A stretch of 64,000 nt of DNA from Hanstruepera marina (GTDB lineage: Bacteria > Bacteroidota > Bacteroidia > Flavobacteriales > Flavobacteriaceae), in NCBI RefSeq assembly GCF_019880635.1, contig NZ_JAINVX010000006.1:110545-174544 (forward strand). The letters run 5' to 3'. The translations under genes and the position numbers were made by a program. Positions 33,774 through 42,723 of this stretch are shown one piece after another. The number at the start of each line of letters is the position of its first letter. The stretch's first letter is position 1. Under the pieces are notes generated by a model. That model was given only the letters and a program-made list of their open reading frames with translations. It did no database searches and was not told the DNA's origin.

Positions 33774-34427
33774 ATGGTAGATTTAGCATTATTGGAACAT
33801 TTGGAAGGCTATTTAACTGAAAATAGAAAAGCCAGATTCCAAAATGTATTATCACAGCGTACTAAACATTTTACAGTAGCTATAGAAGACGTTTATCAAC
33901 TCCATAACACCAGTGCAGTAATTAGAAGCTGTGATGTTTTTGGTATACAGGAAGTCAACATTATTGAAGAGATAAACAGTAAGCGAATAGATCGTGAGAT
34001 TGCCATGGGAGCCCAAAAATGGGTCGATTTAAACCGTTATAATAATGTAAAGGGCTGTTTGTCCAGTTTGCGAAACCAAGGCTATCAAATTGTAGCTACA
34101 ACACCACATACAAACGATTGTTTCCTTCAAGATTTTGATGTTAGCAAAAAGTCCTGTTTCTTTTTTGGTCGTGAGACCGAAGGATTGTCACAAGAAGTTT
34201 TAGATCAAGCCGATTGCTATGTTAAGATTCCGATGTATGGTTTTACAGAGAGTTTAAACATTTCTGTATCAGCAGCTATTTTACTTCAAGATGTTACCAC
34301 ACGTTTAAAAAAATCTACAATTAATTGGGAATTGACCGAAAGCGAAAAGCAAGAAAAACGTTTGGATTGGATAAAAAAGACTGTTAAAAGTTATGATGAT
34401 ATTGTTAAAAGATTTTATAATCAATAA
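33774..34427 (+). CDS. trmH: tRNA (guanosine-2'-O)-methyltransferase TrmH-like (SPOUT)
   Basis: This 217-residue SPOUT-class methyltransferase matches TrmH, which methylates the ribose of G18 in tRNA. The motifs are HNTSAVIRSCDVFGIQEV (motif 1, catalytic Arg), FFFGRETEGLSQEVLD (motif 2) and IPMYGFTESLNISVSAAILL (motif 3, knot). The C-terminal helix ending VKRFYNQ is typical. It begins with no gap after the CHRD gene, so it is likely to share that transcript. Confidence 0.9.
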   Translation: MVDLALLEHLEGYLTENRKARFQNVLSQRTKHFTVAIEDVYQLHNTSAVIRSCDVFGIQEVNIIEEINSKRIDREIAMGAQKWVDLNRYNNVKGCLSSLRNQGYQIVATTPHTNDCFLQDFDVSKKSCFFFGRETEGLSQEVLDQADCYVKIPMYGFTESLNISVSAAILLQDVTTRLKKSTINWELTESEKQEKRLDWIKKTVKSYDDIVKRFYNQ

Positions 34428-34470
34428 ATGATTTAGTAGTTTTAGAATAACCAACTAACATTTTATTCTT

Positions 34471-34995
34471 ATGATTATTATCTATATCCTATTAGGGCTC
34501 TTGGCTCTAATTCTAGTTTTGGCCTTGGTAGCTCCTAGAAATTATGAAGTTAATCGAAGTGTAGTTATCAATAAACCAGTTCCGGAAGTTTTCAGTTATA
34601 TTAAACATGTTAAAAATCAAAATGATTGGTCGCCTTGGAAACAGAAAGACCCAAACATGAAGCAAGAGTTTGTTGGTACCGATGGCGAAATTGGTTTCAT
34701 TTCCAAGTGGGAAGGTAACAAAGAAGTAGGGACAGGTGAACAGGAAATACTACATATAGACGAAAACCAACGAATGGAAACACAGCTGCGGTTTTTTAAA
34801 CCTTGGAAATCGGAATCTGTAGGTTATTTTACTGTTGAAGAACTTGAGCCCAATCAAACTAAAGTAGTTTGGGGCTTTAAAGGTGTAAATCCAATACCAT
34901 TTAATATTATGATGCTCTTTTTTAATTTTGAAAAGGCTGTCGGTAAGGATTTTGAAGAAGGATTAGCTAAATTAAAAACTGTTTTAGAACATTAA
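34471..34995 (+). CDS. SRPBCC family protein with N-terminal membrane helix
   Basis: This 174-residue protein has one membrane helix (about 2-21, IYILLGLLALILVLALVA) and a START/SRPBCC-like ligand-binding domain (YEVNRSVVINKPVPEVFSYI, WSPWKQKDPNMKQEF, KVVWGFKGVNPIPFNIMMLF). Members of this group bind hydrophobic ligands, but no ligand can be named. It is 5 bases upstream of the VOC gene and probably co-transcribed. Confidence 0.86.
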   Translation: MIIIYILLGLLALILVLALVAPRNYEVNRSVVINKPVPEVFSYIKHVKNQNDWSPWKQKDPNMKQEFVGTDGEIGFISKWEGNKEVGTGEQEILHIDENQRMETQLRFFKPWKSESVGYFTVEELEPNQTKVVWGFKGVNPIPFNIMMLFFNFEKAVGKDFEEGLAKLKTVLEH

Positions 34996-34999
34996 AATT

Positions 35000-35374
35000 A
35001 TGGAAAATAATATGGTTGGCTGGTTTGAAATACCAGTATCAGACATGGATAGAGCGAAGGCTTTTTATGAAGCTGTATTTAAAATTGATATTCACGTCGT
35101 AGATTTTGGTGGTATATTAATGGGTTGGTTTCCAGACAGAGGTCAGGTGCCAGGGGCTCAAGGTACCTTAATAAAACAAGAATCTTATATACCAAGTCAA
35201 GAAGGTACGTTGGTGTATTTTATTTCTGATAATGTACAAAACGAATTAGATAGAATTGAAGCAGCAGGCGGTAAAATCTATCAGTCTAAAACCCAAATTT
35301 CTCCTGAACATGGATACATGGGTGTTTTTATAGATACTGAAGGCAATCGTGTGGCGTTACACTCTAGAGCTTAA
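35000..35374 (+). CDS. VOC family (glyoxalase-like) protein
   Basis: This 124-residue protein is a single vicinal-oxygen-chelate unit with two beta-alpha-beta-beta-beta modules: MVGWFEIPVSDMDRAKAFYE at the start and YMGVFIDTEGNRVALHS at the end, where EGN-R-ALHS contains the final metal-ligand position. Such proteins act as dimers. The reaction is unknown. It forms a pair with the SRPBCC gene, a common neighbour in putative small-molecule detoxification units. Confidence 0.9.
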   Translation: MENNMVGWFEIPVSDMDRAKAFYEAVFKIDIHVVDFGGILMGWFPDRGQVPGAQGTLIKQESYIPSQEGTLVYFISDNVQNELDRIEAAGGKIYQSKTQISPEHGYMGVFIDTEGNRVALHSRA

Positions 35375-35381
35375 TGTAATA

Positions 35382-36155
35382 TTAACCTCTACTTCGGCTA
35401 CGACTTAATACTTTGTATTCTTCGTAGCATTCGCTTATGGCATCAAGTAGTTGTAAATCGTTAGCCGAATTTATAAAGTCTGCCGAATAGTTGCATTGTC
35501 TTACTATTTCATCTAAATCTACCTTGTCAACTTGTAATAATACCATGAGCATTTCGCGGTCGTAACGAGAAGCCAACAGATTACGAATTTCATCGTCTTG
35601 TTTCATCTGTTTTAGCTTTTTCATTTCATTTCCTTTTTTACCAAACATGTTATGCAAGAAGTCGGCAGGATTAAAAATGGCGCCTAAAACTTTGTTTACG
35701 GCATTAGATCTATTGACTGCCTCATAACCTGTAGACGGTAGTCCAGAAATTCTATAGCGATAATTGGTGTTAATAGGTACTTGCTGGATATCGAGTTCTA
35801 AAAAGCCAGTTAGTCGGAATTCGTTTATTACAACTTCTTCTAAAGCTAAAGCCAATTCGGTTAATTGAATAGTTGAACTACCAAATTTAATCCAGTCGTT
35901 TGTTACTCTAACTTTTATGGATTTAAACCCTAAATACGAAAAATGCAGCGTATCGTTAGGTTGAGCAGAAAGTTTAAATTCCCCTTTATCGTTCGTTGTC
36001 GTACCAATAACTTGAGTAAGGTTAACAATATTTACACCTTCTAACGGACTTGCCTCTGAAGCATTAATTACTTTTCCTTTAACAAAAGTTTCTTCTTGTG
36101 AAAAGCCAAAAGCAGATACAAGTATAAACGTAAGTAGGAAGAAGCAATTTTTCAT
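35382..36155 (-). CDS. Carboxypeptidase-like regulatory domain protein, exported
   Basis: This 257-residue protein starts MKNCFFLLTFILVSAFGFSQ, a signal peptide. The reading frame is open 11 codons further up but those add no signal features. Residues about 22-105 form a CarboxypepD_reg-like beta-sandwich (VKGKVINASEASPLEGVNIV, TTTNDKGEFKLSAQPNDTLH, FSYLGFKSIKVRV), the same domain that precedes SusC-type receptors, here without a receptor. The C-terminal half is helical and charged (KKGNEMKKLKQMKQDDEIRN). Function unknown; likely periplasmic. Confidence 0.85.
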   Translation of the reverse strand: MKNCFFLLTFILVSAFGFSQEETFVKGKVINASEASPLEGVNIVNLTQVIGTTTNDKGEFKLSAQPNDTLHFSYLGFKSIKVRVTNDWIKFGSSTIQLTELALALEEVVINEFRLTGFLELDIQQVPINTNYRYRISGLPSTGYEAVNRSNAVNKVLGAIFNPADFLHNMFGKKGNEMKKLKQMKQDDEIRNLLASRYDREMLMVLLQVDKVDLDEIVRQCNYSADFINSANDLQLLDAISECYEEYKVLSRSRSRG

Positions 36156-36240
36156 TTCGACTAAATTAGGGATAAAAGTACTAAACAAAAAAATAGATAT
36201 GGCTTTTATCCCTTAATTTGACTAAAAATTAACAATTGGT

Positions 36241-38007
36241 TTATCGTCTTGAACGTCTGGGTCTTGAAGAACCTGAAGACGTTCTAGTTTCAGAACGTCT
36301 AGGTTTATTATCAGATTTACGTCTACTGTTTCTTCTATCGCCTCTAGGTTTGTCATCACGTCTACGTTTGCCGCCATCACGACGCCTTTTACCGCGACTG
36401 GTACTTCTGCCTTTGTCTTCGCTAACTTCAACATTTACAAAACGACCGTTGTGTTTAAAATCGGTAAAGAATGCCAATACCTTTTCTTGTAACTTACTTT
36501 CGGTGGTAAAGAAGGAGAAACTTTCTTTTACATCAACTTTAAAAACATCGTCACGACCCAACTCTAAAATTTCTTTAAGGAAATCTTTCAATTTCATCCA
36601 ATCGTAGCCATCTTTTTTACCCACATTTATAAAGTATCGGGTATTGTCACCTGAATCACCAGGGCGATTACTTGAGGCGTCGGCTGAAATGTTTAAGTCA
36701 TGAGATTTCTGATAGTAATTAAAGAAACGCGTAAACTCAACCGAAAAGAATTTTTTAATCAATTCGTCTTTACTGGTATCTTCAAAAAGTTGATTGATAC
36801 TATCTAAATATTTATCAATTTCATGGTTTACTTCAGTATTGTGTACTTTATTGGCCAAGGACATTAATTGGACTTCGCAGATTTCCATACCGTTTGGAAT
36901 GTCCTTCTTTACAAAGTCTTTTTTAATGATGCGTTCAATACTTTTAATTTTACGTACTTCACTTTTAGATACAATAACCATGGAAACTCCCGTCTTACCG
37001 GCACGACCTGTACGGCCACTACGGTGGGTATAGGTTTCTATTTCATCAGGTAATTGATAGTTGATAACATGCGTAATATCATCAACGTCAATACCACGAG
37101 CAGCAACATCTGTAGCTACCAACATTTGAATTTGCTTGTTACGGAATGCTTTCATTACCAAATCACGTTGATTTTGACTTAAATCACCATGTAGAGCACC
37201 AGCACTATAACCATCTTCAATGAGTTTTTCGGCAACTTTTTGGGTGTCGCGTTTAGTACGACAGAAAATCACTGAAAAGATATCAGGGTTGGCATCAGCC
37301 AATCGTTTTAAGGCTAAATAACGGTCTCTGGCATTTACCAAATAGTATTCGTGAGAAACCTGATCACTACCCACGTTTTTAGTACCTACGGTTATTTCAA
37401 CCGGTTGGTGCATGAATTTTTTGGCAATGGTTGCCACTTCTTTTGGCATAGTAGCCGAAAACAACCAGGTATTTTTTTCTTGTGGTGTATGCGAAAGGAT
37501 ATCGGTGATATCTTCATAGAATCCCATGTTCAGCATTTCATCAGCTTCATCTAAAACTGAATATTCAATTTTAGAGATATCCACCAAACGACGACTGATC
37601 ATATCTTTCATACGGCCAGGAGTGGCCACAATGATTTGTGCCCCTTTTTTAACGTCTTTAGCTTGTTCGGTAATACTGGCACCACCATAAATGGCAACCA
37701 CATGTAAGCCTTTGCAATGTTTACCATATTGTTTGAGTTCATTGGTGATTTGTAAACAAAGTTCACGCGTAGGCGATAGGATTAAGCCTTGTGTGGTACG
37801 ACTATCCATCTGGATTTTTTGTAACATCGGGAAACCGAAGGCTGCCGTTTTACCAGTTCCGGTTTGTGCCAATGCCACTAAATCGGTGTCTTGGTTTAAT
37901 AAAATAGGGATAGCTTGTTCTTGTACATCACTTGGGGTTTCAAAACCCATGTCATTAATAGCTTGTAATAGGTCTTGGTTAAGACCTAAATCTTGGAATG
38001 TGTTCAT
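36241..38007 (-). CDS. DEAD-box RNA helicase with DbpA-like domain and basic RS/RG tail
   Basis: This 588-residue ATP-dependent RNA helicase carries the Q motif (GFETPSDVQEQAIPILL), motif I AQTGTGKTAAFG, DEAD in YSVLDEADEML, SAT in WLFSATMP and motif VI HRSGRTGRAGKTG. After the core, residues about 470-545 form a DbpA-type RNA-binding domain (RYFINVGKKDGYDWMKLKDF, VFKVDVKESFSFF), and the tail (about 545-588) is rich in Arg, Ser, Gly and Lys. This organisation matches DeaD/CsdA-like helicases that act in ribosome assembly and cold adaptation. A leader of about 127 nt precedes it. Confidence 0.94.
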   Translation of the reverse strand: MNTFQDLGLNQDLLQAINDMGFETPSDVQEQAIPILLNQDTDLVALAQTGTGKTAAFGFPMLQKIQMDSRTTQGLILSPTRELCLQITNELKQYGKHCKGLHVVAIYGGASITEQAKDVKKGAQIIVATPGRMKDMISRRLVDISKIEYSVLDEADEMLNMGFYEDITDILSHTPQEKNTWLFSATMPKEVATIAKKFMHQPVEITVGTKNVGSDQVSHEYYLVNARDRYLALKRLADANPDIFSVIFCRTKRDTQKVAEKLIEDGYSAGALHGDLSQNQRDLVMKAFRNKQIQMLVATDVAARGIDVDDITHVINYQLPDEIETYTHRSGRTGRAGKTGVSMVIVSKSEVRKIKSIERIIKKDFVKKDIPNGMEICEVQLMSLANKVHNTEVNHEIDKYLDSINQLFEDTSKDELIKKFFSVEFTRFFNYYQKSHDLNISADASSNRPGDSGDNTRYFINVGKKDGYDWMKLKDFLKEILELGRDDVFKVDVKESFSFFTTESKLQEKVLAFFTDFKHNGRFVNVEVSEDKGRSTSRGKRRRDGGKRRRDDKPRGDRRNSRRKSDNKPRRSETRTSSGSSRPRRSRR

Positions 38008-38134
38008 TCTTAAATGTAAGTATTCGATTATGTTATAAGGTGTTACAACAGAAGCGAATCGACATACTTAAACCTAAACTTCTTGGTAACACATCCTCAC
38101 CCTGAGGAATACGAAATACAAACCGCTGTATTTC
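38008..38134 (-). other. 5' leader of the DEAD-box helicase mRNA
   Basis: From the -7 box at 38141-38148 the transcript should start near 38134, giving a leader of about 127 nt. On the minus strand it contains the hairpin CCTCA-GGG-TGAGG (38098-38110) and no reading frame of note. The remaining gap to 38236 shows nothing recognisable. Confidence 0.4.
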
Positions 38135-38140
38135 AGTGGG

Positions 38141-38148
38141 CAAAGATA
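38141..38148 (-). promoter_or_regulatory. -7 box of the helicase promoter
   Basis: On the minus strand TATCTTTG matches TAnnTTTG followed by C (TATCTTTGC), the strongest form of the box. It lies 134 bases before the helicase start codon. Confidence 0.6.
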
Positions 38149-38236
38149 CACTTTTATTTGAGAAGTGGTTTCACTTACAATTAAAGAATGCAATAATGAC
38201 TTGTTTTTATTATTAAAATAAGTAAAAAACATCTTT

Positions 38237-38704
38237 TTAATTTCTTATAAATCCATAGAATGGACCATCCGTATCAACATAACTAAATGTGAAATCAAAA
38301 AATTCAATGTCAAAAGCATTATCACCTTCAACGTCGAAAGCAAAACCCGTCCAACGGCGATTACCAATTTTGAATAATTTATATGGGATATCAGCGCCAT
38401 TAACATTATGATGCGTTTCTAAAAATTCATATCCATATTCACCATTGGTGAAATATAATGACGGATCATCATTACCAGTTACTGTTACAGTGCCATTTGA
38501 TTTAAAATCAAAAATGATTTCATCATTTGAATAATCAAATTCATTTGGAGGCGATGACACACGAAAAATATATATGAGTTTCCACTCACCAAGTATTCGA
38601 ACTTCGGGTTCAATGGTTTGTGGGGTGCTTTCAGTATTATCATCATCACTACTACATGACAGTAAAATCAAGAAAACAGATAGTATATATAATACGTTTT
38701 TCAT
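38237..38704 (-). CDS. Lipocalin-like lipoprotein
   Basis: This 155-residue protein has a lipoprotein signal (VLYILSVFLILLSC, Cys near 17) followed by an acidic linker (SSDDDNTES) typical of surface-exposed Bacteroidota lipoproteins. The body is beta-rich with VRILGEWKLIYIF, then IIFDFKSNGTVTVTGND, the usual opening of small lipocalin-like domains. Ligand unknown. It stands alone upstream of the helicase gene, on the same strand. Confidence 0.82.
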   Translation of the reverse strand: MKNVLYILSVFLILLSCSSDDDNTESTPQTIEPEVRILGEWKLIYIFRVSSPPNEFDYSNDEIIFDFKSNGTVTVTGNDDPSLYFTNGEYGYEFLETHHNVNGADIPYKLFKIGNRRWTGFAFDVEGDNAFDIEFFDFTFSYVDTDGPFYGFIRN

Positions 38705-38770
38705 AACGTTGGTTTATTAGTAGATGCTCAAAACACAATTGGGTTGCGTCAAAAAATCAAAAAAGTCTTT

Positions 38771-39232
38771 TTAATTATGATAAGCCGTATTATGCGCCAA
38801 AGTATTACCGCAAGCACCACAATTTCCGGCAGATGCAGCTCCTCCAACACAACCGTTGCTACAAGTGTAATGCCATACACCAGCTGCATTTTGCCCACTT
38901 TGTGCTGTAGTGTTCGTTGTTGTACTAGTTGGTGAATTATTGGTATTGGTATTGTTGTGATAGGCCTGATTATGTGCTAAAGCAGTACCACAGGAACTAC
39001 AATTACCTGCAGCAGCAGCGCCACCAGCACAACCATTAGGACAGGTATAATGATATAAACCACTGGTGTTTTGTGCAGTCGTGTTTTGCTTTGCAGGAGC
39101 ATCAAAAACCTGTAGCGGTTGAAGTTCAGTTTCTTGGGAGGCTTCTTGAGGTGCTTCGGTTTTGTCCTTACAACCTAAAGTAGAAAAAGAAAGGGCAAGG
39201 AGTAGTATGGTAAATGGCTTGAAGTATTTCAT
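38771..39232 (-). CDS. Lipoprotein with duplicated Cys/His putative metal-binding motif
   Basis: This 153-residue protein has a lipoprotein signal (LSFSTLGC, Cys21), a low-complexity linker and two near-identical 35-residue modules exactly 60 residues apart. Each reads HYTCxNGCxGGAAxAGNC-x2-CG-x-LAHN-x-AYHN. Cysteines are at 64, 68, 78, 81 and 124, 128, 138, 141, with histidines at 61/121, 87/147 and 92/152. The Y-T-C ... G-x-C-x2-CG framework resembles a degenerate heavy-metal-binding domain (YTCPMHP...GKCPKCGM). The modules are joined by an Asn/Thr-rich spacer. A metal-binding or sensing role is inference. Confidence 0.82.
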   Translation of the reverse strand: MKYFKPFTILLLALSFSTLGCKDKTEAPQEASQETELQPLQVFDAPAKQNTTAQNTSGLYHYTCPNGCAGGAAAAGNCSSCGTALAHNQAYHNNTNTNNSPTSTTTNTTAQSGQNAAGVWHYTCSNGCVGGAASAGNCGACGNTLAHNTAYHN

Positions 39233-39295
39233 AACAGGTTCTTTAAGGTGTTTATTTAATTCCTGGATAATATAAGCTTTTTTATTACATGATGA

Positions 39296-39871
39296 TTAAT
39301 AGTTGCTCAAAAAAGCTACCAATTGTTGTATGGCTTTACCACGATGACTTACTTTGTTTTTTTCTTCTAGAGCAATTTCTGCAAAGGTTTTAGTGTAACC
39401 TTCAGCTTTAAAAATCGGGTCGTATCCAAATCCTTTATCGCCGTGTTTTTCTTGAGTAATTTCGCCTTTACAAATCCCAGTAAAGGTTTTTAGATCGTTG
39501 TTAAGGTGTAGAGCAATTACTGTTTTAAATTGGGCATTTCGGTTTGTTTTTTTGTGTAAGTTATCTAATAATAGATTCATGTTATCTTCAGCATGACGTT
39601 GCTCACCGGCATATCGTGCCGAGAAGACTCCAGGCTCACCATTTAGGGCTTCTACTTCTAAACCGGTATCATCTGCAAAGCAATCGTAACCATATTTTGT
39701 TTTTATGTGCTCGGCTTTTTGAATAGCATTGCCTTCTATGGTATTTTGCGTTTCAGGAATATCCACTTCGCAGCCAATATCCTTTAAGCTTAAAAGCTTT
39801 ATATGTGATGGGATAAGCCTTTGTACTTCGGTGAGTTTATTTAAATTATTGGTTGCGAAAACAAGTTGCAT
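39296..39871 (-). CDS. rdgB: Non-canonical purine NTP pyrophosphatase (RdgB/HAM1)
   Basis: This 191-residue enzyme hydrolyses dITP, XTP and similar damaged nucleotides to monophosphates, keeping them out of DNA. It begins MQLVFATNNLNKLTEVQRL, and has FADDTGLEVEALNGEPGVFS and ARYAG for metal and nucleotide binding, GFGYDPIF in the second half and NKVSHRGKA near the C-terminus. The size is normal. Confidence 0.96.
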   Translation of the reverse strand: MQLVFATNNLNKLTEVQRLIPSHIKLLSLKDIGCEVDIPETQNTIEGNAIQKAEHIKTKYGYDCFADDTGLEVEALNGEPGVFSARYAGEQRHAEDNMNLLLDNLHKKTNRNAQFKTVIALHLNNDLKTFTGICKGEITQEKHGDKGFGYDPIFKAEGYTKTFAEIALEEKNKVSHRGKAIQQLVAFLSNY

Positions 39872-39952
39872 ATTAATTGAATTAATGTAATTTTAGCTTT
39901 TTGAGAGGTTTTAACGAAATAATTTTTATCAAATTTAGTTGTTTTGCATAAT

Positions 39953-40951
39953 ATGATTCACAGAATTATTATTCTTTTTACGGTAAGTTTTATTTCTTTT
40001 TCAAGTCATTCCCAAATTAAGAAAGATAAAGACTCTCTAAATTTAATTGATGTTGTTGATTCACTGTTCATTGATCACGATATTAGTAATTATTCCCTAC
40101 GGTTATTTTCAAATTATAAAGTAAAACAGTTTAGATTAAAAAATGGAGATACCAAATCGCGCTATGTACCCAATAACCGTTATGGACTGGGTTTTGGTTT
40201 TGCGAGCAGTAAAGTATTAATAGATATTGCATTTAATATAAAAACGGCGAATAAGGAGGCTACCAACCGTTTTGATGCTCAAGGAACCATTATTGTTGGT
40301 AAGCACCATTATGCTAATGGTTTTATTCAATCGTACAAAGGATTTAATGTTAAAAACAACTTTGGGGAACCAACCGTTTTTAGAGACGATATTAAGTCTA
40401 TTACAGTAGGTTTTAATTACTTATATACCTTGTCTGAAATTGAATTTTCATATTCACTCTTAAAGGCAGGTTTGGCAAAGCGTAATAAAAATATTTATAT
40501 AACAGGAGGTTTAGGTGTTTTTGGCGTTTATGATTATTTTTCTTCAAATGATGATATCCTGCCCCCAAATGGCGAGTTATTTTATAATGAACAAGCAGAA
40601 ATTAAACGGTATAATAGTATTGCTGTTGGTGTGTTAGCTGGATTTTTATCGGTTTTTATGTTACCTAAAAATTTTGTTGCAACCTGTAATATTATGCCAG
40701 GAGTGGCGCTCATGAATAAAAGTGTCACTTTAGAAGATGAGAATTATAAACCATCAAAACCCATGCTTTATAAATTGGATTTCACACTCGCTCTAGGGTA
40801 TAATGTTAAGCGGTATTATATTAACCTGATCTATGGTGCCGAAACCTATTCAACTCAATTGGGTTATGATAATAGGTATAGCTTTTACCTGTCCAAGGCT
40901 AAATTGGCTTTTGGTTATAAATTGGGAGTTAATAAAAAACGGAAAAAATAG
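39953..40951 (+). CDS. DUF4421 family exported protein
   Basis: This 332-residue protein has a signal peptide (MIHRIIILFTVSFISFSSHS) and a beta-barrel-like body with alternating hydrophobic strands (YGLGFGFASSKVLIDIAFNI, AQGTIIVGKHHYANGFIQSY), typical of DUF4421, a presumed outer-membrane family of unknown function. The start at 39953 is taken because the codons above it begin with TTG and add nothing to the signal. The gene diverges from rdgB and is followed 29 bases later by the TolB/TPR gene. Confidence 0.84.
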   Translation: MIHRIIILFTVSFISFSSHSQIKKDKDSLNLIDVVDSLFIDHDISNYSLRLFSNYKVKQFRLKNGDTKSRYVPNNRYGLGFGFASSKVLIDIAFNIKTANKEATNRFDAQGTIIVGKHHYANGFIQSYKGFNVKNNFGEPTVFRDDIKSITVGFNYLYTLSEIEFSYSLLKAGLAKRNKNIYITGGLGVFGVYDYFSSNDDILPPNGELFYNEQAEIKRYNSIAVGVLAGFLSVFMLPKNFVATCNIMPGVALMNKSVTLEDENYKPSKPMLYKLDFTLALGYNVKRYYINLIYGAETYSTQLGYDNRYSFYLSKAKLAFGYKLGVNKKRKK

Positions 40952-40980
40952 TCTAGTTTTTATATTGTATTTTTACTAGC

Positions 40981-42717
40981 ATGAAAAAATCTTTTTTCAA
41001 TATTTTAAAAAACCGTCAAATTTGGAAGTCGTTTGTGGCCTATCCTGCTGCGGCATTTATTATACTTCAGGCTGTCGATTTTTTTATTGTTAAGTATGGG
41101 CTTAATCCAAAAATGCTCTCGCTGACTTTAATTCTGCTTTTTGGTGGATTTATTATTTCTATAATTTGGAATTGGAAGCATGGTGAAAAAGGCGAGCAAA
41201 AATTCACAAACCAAGAGCGTTTTATTTATTTGGCAATAATTATTACAACCATTACTATTGGATGTTATTTTTGGTTGTCAACACCGCAAAATAACCCATC
41301 TGTTGTGAATTCAGATTCGCTGAATGATAACAGAAGGCTAGCTGTTTTACCATTTGAGAATCATTCAGTTGAGAAGTCTTTAGTTTATTTATCGGATGGC
41401 ATTCCGGAAAATTTGATAAATCGATTATCGAAAATGACTAATTTGAGAGTGTTAGCCAGAAATTCTACGTTTATTCTTGAAGAGTCAGACAGAAATACCT
41501 CTGGTGTAAAAAACAAATTAAATGCAGATTTAATGCTTATTGGTAAACTGGAATCTGTAGATGAAAAAATTGTAGTTAATTGTCAATTAATAGATGTTTA
41601 TGATGATATTCAAATATGGGGTGATAAGATAGTTTATGAAGATAATGATGTTATTAAATTAGAAGATAATATTGCAGCATCCTTATTAAAATCTTTGCCG
41701 AGTTCAATTAAAAAGGATGCCATATCGAGAATTAGTAAAAAAAGCAGCAGTCCAGAGGCTCAATCACATTATATGAAAGGCAGAGCTTTAAGTTATGGGT
41801 CTACTAAAAAAGAGGCAGAAAAAGCCCTAAACCATTTTAGGGAAGCTATCGAAATAGACCCTCAATTTGTCCCAGCATATGTTGCTATAGCTAATGAGAA
41901 GATTATTCAAGCCATGTTTTCAACAGCTACAAGGGATGAAATTTTTAATGAGTCTAGAATGGCCGTTCAAACTGCTTTGGCTCTAGATCCATCATATTCT
42001 CAAACTTATGTAGTAGAAGGAGGTATTAATTTCTATGGCGATTTTGATTGGGAAGGTGCAGAAGATTCCTATAAAAAAGCGATTGATTTAGATTCATTAA
42101 ACGTTGATGCTTTAATTAGGTATTCCGCCTTTCTGGTAGCAATGAAAAAGTATGATAAAGCTATCGAGTATGCAGAAAAAGCCATTTTATTGGATCCAAT
42201 TTCTATATCAAGTCTCCATAATTTAGGATGGGTTAATCTGGTGTCAGGCAATTTTAAAAAATCAGAAGACTCATTTAGTGAGGCTTTGAGCATTCACCCT
42301 AATTGGGCTTGGGGTTACATTAAAAGAGCTTATGCAAGATTGTATCAAAATAAATGTGATTTGGTTTTAGAAGATATGGAGAAGGCTAGAGAATTGGTAG
42401 GTGAATGGAGTAGTGAATTAATAGAGCATACCTTTGTAGAAATGTACTCTAAATGTGGTGAGGAAAATGTAAAGAAAAATGCCATTAATACTTTTTTAAG
42501 TAGAGTAGATGAGTCGAATTATAAAGATCCTGTTGCAGTAAGTTTAGTGTATTTGGACAAGGGAGATTTAGACACGTTTTTTTATTGGGTTGAAAAAAGT
42601 ATAACTGAAAAGGCTCCAAGCGTTTATTTATATAATTTAGATGTTTTTTTCAGTGAAGAAATATGGAATAACCCAAGATTTATTGCATTGAAAAGTCAAT
42701 TAAACTTCCCAGAATAA
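40981..42717 (+). CDS. Membrane protein with TolB-N-like domain and TPR repeats
   Basis: This 578-residue protein has three N-terminal membrane helices (about 16-36, 44-61, 79-98), then a domain with RRLAVLPFENHSVEKSLVYL, SDGIPENLINRLSKM and LRVLARNSTF (the adenylate-cyclase-associated TolB-N-like domain), followed by TPR repeats (about 255-480; EKALNHFREAIEIDPQFVPA, AEDSYKKAIDLDSLNVDALI, YDKAIEYAEKAILLDPIS). Relatives are often fused to an N-terminal cyclase or DNA-binding domain; here neither is present. A sensory or scaffold role is likely, but its partner is unknown. The next gene is 6 bases downstream. Confidence 0.85.
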   Translation: MKKSFFNILKNRQIWKSFVAYPAAAFIILQAVDFFIVKYGLNPKMLSLTLILLFGGFIISIIWNWKHGEKGEQKFTNQERFIYLAIIITTITIGCYFWLSTPQNNPSVVNSDSLNDNRRLAVLPFENHSVEKSLVYLSDGIPENLINRLSKMTNLRVLARNSTFILEESDRNTSGVKNKLNADLMLIGKLESVDEKIVVNCQLIDVYDDIQIWGDKIVYEDNDVIKLEDNIAASLLKSLPSSIKKDAISRISKKSSSPEAQSHYMKGRALSYGSTKKEAEKALNHFREAIEIDPQFVPAYVAIANEKIIQAMFSTATRDEIFNESRMAVQTALALDPSYSQTYVVEGGINFYGDFDWEGAEDSYKKAIDLDSLNVDALIRYSAFLVAMKKYDKAIEYAEKAILLDPISISSLHNLGWVNLVSGNFKKSEDSFSEALSIHPNWAWGYIKRAYARLYQNKCDLVLEDMEKARELVGEWSSELIEHTFVEMYSKCGEENVKKNAINTFLSRVDESNYKDPVAVSLVYLDKGDLDTFFYWVEKSITEKAPSVYLYNLDVFFSEEIWNNPRFIALKSQLNFPE

Positions 42718-42723
42718 ATAACC

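Noticed and set aside
36222..36607. Arg/Leu-rich frames on both strands over the end of the helicase gene
   Set aside because: They are shadows of the repetitive Arg/Ser/Gly codons of the helicase tail.
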